Origin: Soehngenia sp035406565
GTDB lineage: Bacteria; Bacillota; Clostridia; Tissierellales; Tissierellaceae
Direction: 5' to 3'
Length of the DNA stretch: 29,598 nt
Assembly: GCA_035406565.1 (NCBI GenBank)
Contig: DAONLG010000005.1
Coordinates: 1-29,598 of the forward strand
A program made the translations under genes and the position numbers. The notes beneath the pieces were generated by a model. The model had not been told where the DNA came from. It did not search any database and saw nothing but the letters and a program-made list of their open reading frames with translations. The stretch's first letter is position 1; every line of letters starts with the position of its first letter. Positions 23,641 to 29,598 of this stretch are shown here, piece by piece.

Positions 23641-24570
23641 TTAATTTTTTATACTAAAAAATACTTTTTCTCCCACTTCGTATATATCGCTATTTAATGC
23701 ATCTACTTGCAAACTTCCTAAACTAGAATTTAAAAAATAAGTAACATACACACCTTTAAATTGTTTATCGTAAATCTCACCTTGAAAAGTCCCTTTTTCC
23801 CTATTCAAAATGATATTTTCTGGTCTTATCATCTGCTTTTTGCCATTTAATTCAATGATATTAATCCTGCCAATAAAGTCTGCCACAAATAGTGTTTTTG
23901 GTTCTTTATACACCACTTCAGGCTTTCCCACCTGTTCAATCTTTCCTTTATTCATGATCACCACTCTGTCAGATATACTCAAAGCTTCTTCTTGATCGTG
24001 AGTAACAAATATCATAGTGATGCCAAATTTATGCTGAATCTGCTTGATTTCTTCTCTCATTTTCACTCTCAACTTAGCATCTAAATTGGAAAAGGGCTCG
24101 TCTAAAAGCAATACTTTTGGATTTAATACCAATGCCCTAGCTAGTGCAACTCTTTGCATCTGCCCACCGCTTAATTTATTAATATCAGAGTAAATATGTT
24201 CTTTTAGTCCTATTGTATCCAGCATTTCTTTTGCGATTTTCCTAGCTTCTGATTTTTTTATTTTTTTGAATTTTAAACCATAACTTACATTTTCAATTAC
24301 ATTCATATTCGGGAACAATGCATAATTTTGAAACACAGTTGCAGTCGGCCTTAAATTTGCAGCTACATTTGTTATATCTTTCCCTTCTATATAAATGTTT
24401 CCACTGTCAGGCTTTAAAAATCCACCTATCATTTTTAAAGTTGTAGTTTTACCACATCCACTTGCCCCTAGAATTGTTACAAACTCTCCCTTCTCTATGC
24501 CTAGTGTGAAGTTTTCCACTACTAAGTTGTCTTTGTAACTCTTTTTTAAATTATCAATCTCTATAAACAT
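23641..24570 (-). CDS. ABC importer ATPase of the Fe3+/spermidine/AEP type
   Basis: ATPase with 309 residues from the preferred ATG at 24570 (after AGAGGTG; a GTG at 24579 is possible). Walker A LGASGCGKTT near 34-43, VFQNYALFPNMNV, signature LSGGQMQRVALARA, Walker B LLLDEPFSNLDAKLR and FVTHDQEEAL. A shortened TOBE-like C-terminus (about 240-309) includes MIRPENI. Overlaps the fused permease by 17 nt. The domain set matches FbpC/PotA/PhnT, so the substrate must be judged from the binding protein. Confidence 0.9.
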   Translation of the reverse strand: MFIEIDNLKKSYKDNLVVENFTLGIEKGEFVTILGASGCGKTTTLKMIGGFLKPDSGNIYIEGKDITNVAANLRPTATVFQNYALFPNMNVIENVSYGLKFKKIKKSEARKIAKEMLDTIGLKEHIYSDINKLSGGQMQRVALARALVLNPKVLLLDEPFSNLDAKLRVKMREEIKQIQHKFGITMIFVTHDQEEALSISDRVVIMNKGKIEQVGKPEVVYKEPKTLFVADFIGRINIIELNGKKQMIRPENIILNREKGTFQGEIYDKQFKGVYVTYFLNSSLGSLQVDALNSDIYEVGEKVFFSIKN

Positions 24571-26239
24571 CGGCTTCACCTCTTCTGAATTTGCCTTTTA
24601 ATAATGCTGAAATTGACAGATTCACGATTATAGTTGTCAAAATTATCATGTTTGCTAAAATACATCCCACTCCTAAATTTCCCTCTTTTATTGCCGAAAA
24701 TAGTTGAACTGTAGCTACATCTTTGCCAGGTGAAACTAGAAATATTAAAGCTCCAATAGTAACCATTGTCCCAGAAAAGATGTTTATAAAGCTTGTGATA
24801 AAAGCTGGAGACAAAAGTGGTAAAATTACATCTTTTAATAAATGGAAATTATTTGCCCCACAATCTTTTGCTGCATTTTCAATCTCAGGATTTATCTTGC
24901 TCAATGCTTGAGCACCTGCTTTGGAACTTATTGGAATTTGCTTAAATATGCAGTTTAAAATGACTATTGCACTAGTCCCAATTAATAATAACGGTGGTTT
25001 TTTAAAAGCCAGAATATATGATATTCCAAATAGCGTTCCCGGCATCATATATGGCAAAGTAGCGACGAAGTCAATAAAATTCTTCCCAAATATCTTGTTT
25101 CTATTAATACCATAAGATAGCAATAAGCCTATGATGCTTCCCACAATTCCACTAATAAGGGAATATTGAATGCTTCGTTTAAAACTATTTAACTTTGCAA
25201 TGTCAATTTTTTCAAAATGCTTTAGTGTGAAACTAACATCGCCGCCATTAAATGATGCAAAACTACCTAATAGTATAGTTAAGTATTTAACTACTACTAT
25301 CAGTAAGAATAAATAAGTAATCAATTTTATAATAAATTTTATAGTCATTGGCAAATTTAAATAGTCCTCTTCATCCTGTTCAGATAAATTTGCAACTTGA
25401 TATGAATAAGCCTGGTTTCTTGTCATCTCTTTTCTATATATGATAAAAAATATCAATGATGGAATTAGGAGGTATATGCTCATTGCAGAAGCAAGAGGTA
25501 TGTTGCTCACACCTGTTATATTTAGATATGCTTCCGTAGCGAGCACATTAAATCCTCCGCCTATCACTATAGGTGTCCCAAAATCAGATAGGCTGGTGAC
25601 GAAACTAATAAAAAATGCAGAAATTAGTCCATGTTTTGACATTGGCAATATTACCGATTTTAGCATGCTCAAATCATCACTGCCTAAATCTCTAGAAGCA
25701 CGAATTATATTTTTATCTATAGATTCCATAGCCATTATTATAAATAAAGCAGCTCTAGAGATATGTGCAAGAGTTTCCATGATTACAATTCCCCAAAATC
25801 CATAAGGATTTATATTTAAGCCCAATAATTTATGTGTTATCAGTCCTCTTTTTCCGAACAAAATTATGAATGAAAGTGAATCCACATATGGTGGTGAGAT
25901 CATGCTGACTAAAAGTACGATCATTATGAATTTCTTAAGATGCCCTTTAGTAAAAGTTACATATATAGCTATAATTGTAGATATAATTAAAGCAATCGAC
26001 GCAGAAGAAAATGCTACAATAAAACTATTATATAGCAATTTCGTGCTCTTAAATGTTAAATCAGAATAAGCTTCTAAAGTGAATCTTCCATCTACGTATA
26101 CGCTATTAAATACAACTGCTATGATAGGCCATAGAATAAACAATAATATCAAAGCATAAATTATTATGAATATGATGTTTTCTTTAATTTTAGAAATAAG
26201 GGTATCTAAATTAGATACCCTTTTTAAACTATTGTCCAT
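24554..26239 (-). CDS. ABC importer permease, two permease domains in one chain (FbpB/PhnU-V-like)
   Basis: Fused permease of 561 residues, with two six-helix modules joined at about 290-305. The first EAA loop is ASRDLGSDDLSMLKSVILPMSKHGLISAFF and the second AAKDCGANNFHLLKDVILPLLSPAFITSFI. This is typical for ferric-iron and 2-aminoethylphosphonate permeases. Encoded 12 nt after the binding-protein gene and overlapping the ATPase gene. A striking 25-bp palindrome lies in codons 6-14. Confidence 0.9.
   Translation of the reverse strand: MDNSLKRVSNLDTLISKIKENIIFIIIYALILLFILWPIIAVVFNSVYVDGRFTLEAYSDLTFKSTKLLYNSFIVAFSSASIALIISTIIAIYVTFTKGHLKKFIMIVLLVSMISPPYVDSLSFIILFGKRGLITHKLLGLNINPYGFWGIVIMETLAHISRAALFIIMAMESIDKNIIRASRDLGSDDLSMLKSVILPMSKHGLISAFFISFVTSLSDFGTPIVIGGGFNVLATEAYLNITGVSNIPLASAMSIYLLIPSLIFFIIYRKEMTRNQAYSYQVANLSEQDEEDYLNLPMTIKFIIKLITYLFLLIVVVKYLTILLGSFASFNGGDVSFTLKHFEKIDIAKLNSFKRSIQYSLISGIVGSIIGLLLSYGINRNKIFGKNFIDFVATLPYMMPGTLFGISYILAFKKPPLLLIGTSAIVILNCIFKQIPISSKAGAQALSKINPEIENAAKDCGANNFHLLKDVILPLLSPAFITSFINIFSGTMVTIGALIFLVSPGKDVATVQLFSAIKEGNLGVGCILANMIILTTIIVNLSISALLKGKFRRGEADVYRD
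26198..26222 (-). repeat. Perfect 12-bp palindrome inside the first permease codons
   Basis: Arms AAGGGTATCTAA and TTAGATACCCTT separated by a single base. In mRNA this forms a stable hairpin between the binding-protein cistron and the permease cistron; the RNA that follows on the minus strand is TTATTTCT. Such hairpins can protect the upstream message or reduce downstream expression, so more receptor than permease is made. Confidence 0.6.
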
Positions 26240-26251
26240 ATTATCCCTCGC

Positions 26252-27283
26252 TTATTTCGCGATTTCTTCATTCCAAATGCTAAGAATGTTGTCTCTTTCT
26301 TCTCCTGCTTTAAACATGTCTACATCTAACAATTTATCTAAATCAACATCTTTTAATACCTCTGGAATTTCAATATCTTCTCTAACGGGAATTCTTGGGC
26401 AGAATTTTGCTATAGTCTCTTGTCCTGTTTTAGAAAGAGACCAATCGACAAATGCTTTTGCTGCATCCATATTTTCTGCACCTTTAAATATAGCTACCGG
26501 TGCTACTGTCCATGGAATACCATCTTCAGGAAATACATTTGTTACATTTAAACCTTCTCCTTTTGCTATTTGCTCACCATCTAATGGAGAAATCGCTATT
26601 GCAACCTCTCCTGTTAGCGCTTTTTGTGGTGGTTCTCCACCTCTTTGTGGATAATAAGGTATGTTCTTATCTAATTCTTTTAAGTATTCCCAAGCTTTTT
26701 CTTCTCCCCATTCTTGGATTAGTGATGATATAATGCAATAGCTTGTGCCAGAAATATTGGGATTTGGCATCAGTATTTCATCTTTATACACTGGATTTGT
26801 TAGATCAGTCCATTTTGAAGGCATTGGCAAATCTTTTTCTTCTAATACATCATTGTTTACTACAAAACCTGTTGTGACAATTGACATGCCAGTCCAATAA
26901 CCATCTTTGTCCTTGTATTTGTCACTTATGGTCTTTGCTTCTTCTGATACATAGCTCTCAAGAAGACCTTCTTTGGCTGCAGCCATAAAGCCATCAGCTC
27001 CCCCTCCGAACCATACATCTGCGACAGGAGTTCCTTTCTGTGCTAATGCTCTCGATAAAACCTCTCCAGAAGATATATCTAAAAATTCAACTTTTATGCC
27101 AGTGTCGCTTTCAAATTGTTTAAATATATCTTCCTTGTTTCCAATTGCTGCAACGATCTTCAATGTCTTATTTCCGCTCTCTGATGTGTTTGTTCCATCA
27201 GCGCTAGTATTATTTGTATTGCTGCAAGAAGCTAAACTAAGCAGCATTAATGAAGCTATAAATACAGATATTAACTTTTTCAT
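26252..27283 (-). CDS. ABC importer substrate-binding lipoprotein (Fe3+/AEP-like family)
   Basis: Extracytoplasmic receptor of 343 residues. Signal peptide with lipobox LASC (Cys20). The pattern GEVLSRALAQKGTPVADVWFGGGADGFMAA and PVYKDEILMPNPNISGTSYCIISSLIQEWGEEKAWEYLKEL places it in the group of ferric-iron and 2-aminoethylphosphonate receptors. The paired tyrosines near the C-terminal lobe used by FbpA for iron are not evident (the region reads AISPLDGEQIAKGEG), so ferric iron is doubtful. First gene of a three-gene importer. The divergent 173-nt gap upstream is very AT-rich and I could not define its promoters. Confidence 0.85.
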   Translation of the reverse strand: MKKLISVFIASLMLLSLASCSNTNNTSADGTNTSESGNKTLKIVAAIGNKEDIFKQFESDTGIKVEFLDISSGEVLSRALAQKGTPVADVWFGGGADGFMAAAKEGLLESYVSEEAKTISDKYKDKDGYWTGMSIVTTGFVVNNDVLEEKDLPMPSKWTDLTNPVYKDEILMPNPNISGTSYCIISSLIQEWGEEKAWEYLKELDKNIPYYPQRGGEPPQKALTGEVAIAISPLDGEQIAKGEGLNVTNVFPEDGIPWTVAPVAIFKGAENMDAAKAFVDWSLSKTGQETIAKFCPRIPVREDIEIPEVLKDVDLDKLLDVDMFKAGEERDNILSIWNEEIAK

Positions 27284-27456
27284 CCCTTTTCTTCCCCCTT
27301 TTTTTAAATTACCTCAGATATATTAACATAGTTAAATTTTTAATTAAACTTATATTGATTATTTCTATTTGATAATTTTTTCTATTAATTTATTCAATTA
27401 ATTATTTATATTAAAATGTGATATATTTCTACTAGTACAAATTTGGAGGTTAAAGC

Positions 27457-28092
27457 ATGTTAATAGATCTGCATGTTCATGAACTAAAGTACTCTAGCGA
27501 CAGCCATATTTCTTTAGATGATATATTAAAAAAGGCTAAAGAAGTTGGACTGGACGGAGTTTGCATAACAAATCATGACAATAATTTCATCAGAAATGAA
27601 ATTGATTATTATCAAAAAAAATATGGGATTACAGTAATTGCTGGAGCTGAGATATTAAGCAGACAAGGTGATATATTAGCCTTTGTAAATGATACATTGC
27701 ATATAGAAGATAATAAAATCGACGCTGATGAATTGTTAGATTATATAGATTATAAAAATGGTGTGTCAATAAGTGCTCATCCATTTAGAAATAACAACAG
27801 AGGTTTAGGCTATTTTTTAAAAAATATTTCTGCTAAGCTCTCTGCTGTAGAATCATTTAATGGTAGTACTCTTTCTCACCATAATCTTTATGGATTTGCT
27901 TTGGCAAAAGAGTTAAATATCCCATCTACGGGTGGTAGCGATGCTCATGTTTTAGATAATGTTGGAAAATTTGCTACTTATTTTAAGGATAAAATAAGAG
28001 ATGAGATGGACTTTATAGAAGCTATCAAATCAAGAGAATTCTTCCCTGCAATTCACAAAGGAAATCACTACGAAATAGTTAATTATATATAG
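27457..28092 (+). CDS. PHP-domain metal-dependent phosphoesterase
   Basis: Cytoplasmic hydrolase of 211 residues with the trinuclear-metal PHP motifs: DLHVH (H6, H8), TNHDN (H40, D41), AGAE (E65), SAHPFR (H108) and TGGSDAH (D162, H164). Such free-standing proteins hydrolyse small phosphate esters or short nucleotides; the substrate is unknown. Start ATG after TTGGAGG. It is divergent from the ABC importer and followed by a thioesterase gene about 70 nt on, which may share its transcript. Confidence 0.9.
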   Translation: MLIDLHVHELKYSSDSHISLDDILKKAKEVGLDGVCITNHDNNFIRNEIDYYQKKYGITVIAGAEILSRQGDILAFVNDTLHIEDNKIDADELLDYIDYKNGVSISAHPFRNNNRGLGYFLKNISAKLSAVESFNGSTLSHHNLYGFALAKELNIPSTGGSDAHVLDNVGKFATYFKDKIRDEMDFIEAIKSREFFPAIHKGNHYEIVNYI

Positions 28093-28162
28093 CTGTAAAA
28101 AAATATAGCAATAATCTCCTATCGATGCTAAAATGAATGTGACTATGATTGGAGGTTTTATT

Positions 28163-28585
28163 TTGGAGAAAATTAATGTAGCTCATCTAGTAAAATCTGA
28201 AGACTTAAATCATCACGGTACATTATTTGCAGGAAGAATGGCAGAATGGTTTGTAGAAGCGTGTTTTATATGTGCAGCTAAGATCACAAAAAGACCTGAA
28301 AATGTAGTTTGTGTTAATATACATGGTCTTACATTCAACAAACCAGGAAACAAAGGTGATGTAGTTTATATACAAACTTTTGTGTCAAAGATTGGAAGAT
28401 CGAGCATCACCGTTTACGGAAAAATTACAATAAATGATTCCGATACTCTTGTCTCTGACGGATTCATAACATTTGTCTTTGTTGATGAAAACGGGAAATC
28501 AATCCCTCATAATATCGTAATGGATACAACAAATGATACAGAGGAATTAGAAATAAGGAAAAGAGCTAATCTCTTAAATAAATAA
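28163..28585 (+). CDS. Acyl-CoA thioesterase, hotdog fold (YciA/BFIT-like)
   Basis: Likely hydrolyses acyl-CoA esters. The 140-residue single hotdog domain contains the HHGTLFAGRMAEWFVEACFICAAKITKRP motif, with the catalytic Asp/Glu region at the helix, then GLTFNKPGNKGDVVYIQTFVSKIGRSSITVYGKI and SDGFITFVFVDENGK. I chose TTG 28163 as start: GGAGG at 28151-28155 is then well spaced and the protein begins with EKINVAHLVKSEDLNHHG. An ATG at 28133 lies before the ribosome site. The gene ends in the shared terminator. Confidence 0.87.
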   Translation: MEKINVAHLVKSEDLNHHGTLFAGRMAEWFVEACFICAAKITKRPENVVCVNIHGLTFNKPGNKGDVVYIQTFVSKIGRSSITVYGKITINDSDTLVSDGFITFVFVDENGKSIPHNIVMDTTNDTEELEIRKRANLLNK

Positions 28586-28608
28586 GCACTGCAATTGCAG
28601 TGCTTATT
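28581..28608. terminator. Bidirectional palindromic terminator
   Basis: A perfect 28-bp palindrome (arms AATAAGCACTGCAA/TTGCAGTGCTTATT) at the stop codon of the thioesterase and just past the stop of the convergent 86-aa gene. T-rich on both sides (TATTTATTTG on the plus strand, TTATTTATTT on the minus). Suits termination of both convergent units. Confidence 0.8.
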
Positions 28609-28617
28609 TATTTGCTC

Positions 28618-28878
28618 TCATATAGTGATTGAAATTTCTTCCCCTTCTTTTGACCTGATTTCTACAATCTTAAGTCCTCTGTACCTTTTTAAGACTTTCA
28701 TGCTTTTTGCTAATACTTTAAAATCTATGCAATCTAGAACTTCCCTCTGTTGATCTGATAAGTATCTAGAAGTTTTTTTCATTATATAAGGTGTGATATC
28801 AAGCCCTAGAATAAGTAGTCTAAAAGGAATTGGCAAAGTTATTTTCCCCTCATTAGAATATTTAAGATAAATTTTCAA
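28618..28878 (-). CDS. Small protein paralogous to the SHOCT-like neighbour
   Basis: Hypothetical protein of 86 residues. Starts with TTG 28878 after AAAGGAGTGCCAAA. Opens with strands and IPFRLLILGL, then a helical region, then IDFKVLAKSMKVLKRYRGLKIVEIRSKEGEEISITI. The order IP(F)-hydrophobic, ID-helix, G-IV-I-S--GE-I-I corresponds to the C-terminal part of the SHOCT-like protein just upstream (IPVKFI..., IDIEEILHSV, GTIVDVKSGNGDNVEIVVE), so the two look like duplicated domains. Last gene of the DUF2089 operon. Function unknown. Confidence 0.65.
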   Translation of the reverse strand: MKIYLKYSNEGKITLPIPFRLLILGLDITPYIMKKTSRYLSDQQREVLDCIDFKVLAKSMKVLKRYRGLKIVEIRSKEGEEISITI

Positions 28879-28897
28879 TTTGGCACTCCTTTATCAT

Positions 28898-29265
28898 CTA
28901 TTCCACTACAATCTCTACATTATCCCCATTTCCACTTTTAACATCTACAATAGTTCCCTCTAACCCATTTGACACTGAGTGAAGTATTTCCTCAATATCA
29001 ATTTCTTCTATGCCTTCGACGCCTTCAATCTTAGGAATTTTTTTATTGCTTTTCCAAGTGAGTCAATGAATTTAACGGGAATATTTATATTAACATTATC
29101 TCCATCTTTCGATTTCACTTTTATCTTTAGTTTCTTCTCTTCTAAAGGTGTTTGTTCTGAACTTTCTTGTTCTATCTTAAGTGCATCAATTAGCTCAGCA
29201 GCGCTCTTTTCATCGATTTTACCTTCTTTTACCATTTTTAGTACTCTCATGATTTCTTCATTCAT
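28898..29265 (-). CDS. SHOCT-like/YvlB-type small protein, read across a -1 frameshift at an A7 run
   Basis: Partner of the DUF2089 gene. From ATG 29265 (GAGGAG, 9-nt spacing; an earlier ATG at 29274 is too close to it) the zero frame gives NEEIMRVLKMVKEGKIDEKSAAELIDAL, a SHOCT-like helical part, then LKIKVKSKDGDNVNINIPVKFIDSLGKAIKK, and stops at 29008 after a short unrelated tail (FLRLKASKA), 85 residues. At 29038-29044 the RNA reads A_AAA_AAA in phase; a -1 slip continues IPKIEGVEGIEEIDIEEILHSV...GTIVDVKSGNGDNVEIVVE to a TAG at 28898, giving 122 residues like normal family members. So it is a frameshifted gene, a programmed slip, or a one-base sequence error. Confidence 0.7.
29038..29044 (-). 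other. A_AAA_AAA heptamer, candidate -1 frameshift site
   Basis: Seven A's on the minus strand, positioned as A_AAA_AAA with respect to the zero frame of the SHOCT-like gene (codons ATA AAA AAA). This is the most slippery bacterial heptamer. I see no strong downstream hairpin and only a weak Shine-Dalgarno-like GGA upstream (CTTGGAAAAG), so programmed use is unproved. Confidence 0.5.
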
Positions 29266-29278
29266 AATTAACATCTCC

Positions 29279-29598
29279 TCAATTATTTTTTATTAAATTT
29301 ACAGCTTCATCTGAACTAATTTCTCCACTTTCAAGCTTATCTATAATCTCTTTTGCGTCCATTGATTTTTCTTTAGATGGAGTATAACCTAAAGCTGATA
29401 CTAAATCTTCGATCTTTGCTCTCACAGTTGGATATGATATTTTTAGCTCTTTTTCTACGTCTTTTATATTTCCTCTGCATTTAATAAATATTTCTGCAAA
29501 ACTTAATTGCTCTTTACTCAGATATGAGAATTTTGATAATTCAAAATCATTTTCTATCACAGTATTACAATTTTTACAAGTTAATTTAGATACTATTA
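29279..29598 (-). CDS. DUF2089 regulator (5' end outside window)
   Basis: Likely DNA-binding regulator. The visible 105 codons include the second half of a zinc ribbon (LTCKNCNTVIENDF), the typical core FELSKFSYLSKEQLSFAEIFIKCRGNIKDVEKELKISYPTVRAKIEDLVSALGY (a helix-turn-helix), and a C-terminal SHOCT-like helix pair (MDAKEIIDKLESGEISSDEAVNLIKN). The frame stays open through base 29598; a GTG at 29560 would cut off the CxxC knuckle, so the true start is beyond the window. Stop TGA at 29279-29281 lies next to the ribosome site of the SHOCT-like gene. Family assignment is firm. Confidence 0.88.
   Translation of the reverse strand, partial: IVSKLTCKNCNTVIENDFELSKFSYLSKEQLSFAEIFIKCRGNIKDVEKELKISYPTVRAKIEDLVSALGYTPSKEKSMDAKEIIDKLESGEISSDEAVNLIKNN

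Noticed and set aside
27284..27456. Regulatory RNA or defined divergent promoters in the gap before the PHP gene
   Set aside because: The stretch is extremely AT-rich, giving many weak -10 like matches but no convincing pair on either strand and no stable structure.
28093..28162. Terminator or separate promoter between the PHP and thioesterase genes
   Set aside because: Only A-runs and short TATAGC repeats are present; no stem with a T-run and no -35/-10 pair at usual spacing.

Overview
The window is about 29.6 kb of AT-rich DNA, with strong purine-rich ribosome binding sites, many TTG and GTG starts and tightly packed operons. Gene content (Opp and PTS uptake, a BglG/LicT antiterminator, Na+-pump decarboxylase subunits, D-serine ammonia-lyase, molybdate uptake, late cobalamin synthesis, a sigma-54 promoter) points to a low-GC, amino-acid-using anaerobic Firmicute of the Clostridia/Tissierellia type. 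Genus and species cannot be fixed from this sequence. Nearly everything is on the minus strand; only two genes (27457-28585) are on the plus strand. I see no rRNA, tRNA, CRISPR array, insertion sequence or prophage gene.

Layout, from low to high coordinates: (1) 1-5511, an oligopeptide uptake operon oppA-B-C-(DF fused), led by a near-consensus sigma-54 promoter and cut by the window start. (2) 5555-8410+, a DUF3784 membrane protein with its own promoter, an HD-GYP protein with a degenerate PilZ-like end, and an XRE regulator/DUF2975 membrane pair preceded by a three-copy operator. (3) 8948-11982, a licT-IIBC-IIA sugar PTS operon behind a RAT antiterminator/terminator leader. (4) 11991-18098, a long co-directional run: modABC, nitroreductase, D-serine ammonia-lyase, decarboxylase beta subunit, a 38-aa gamma-like mini-subunit and a 4-OT-like tautomerase. 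(5) 18258-23528, a DUF1538 membrane protein, a cobyric acid synthase without its glutaminase domain, cbiB, cobD, a Cys-rich small protein and a tandem PII-like protein. (6) 23641-27283, an ABC importer of the Fe3+/AEP type with a fused permease. (7) 27457-28585, a PHP phosphoesterase and a hotdog thioesterase, convergent with (8) 28618-29598, a DUF2089 regulator (5' end outside the window), a SHOCT-like protein interrupted at an A7 run, and a paralogous small protein.

How they fit together: regions 1, 3, 4 and 6 are uptake and catabolism of peptides, sugar, D-serine and metals. Region 4 could couple D-serine deamination to pyruvate with membrane Na+ export, but no decarboxylase alpha subunit is present. 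Region 5 is the most unusual: late corrin synthesis is sandwiched between a DUF1538 membrane protein and a PII-like protein, and the CobQ enzyme has lost the domain that supplies ammonia from glutamine. The strongest leads are this operon, the sigma-54 opp promoter, the A_AAA_AAA frameshift near 29038-29044 and the unlisted mini gamma subunit at 12215-12331.
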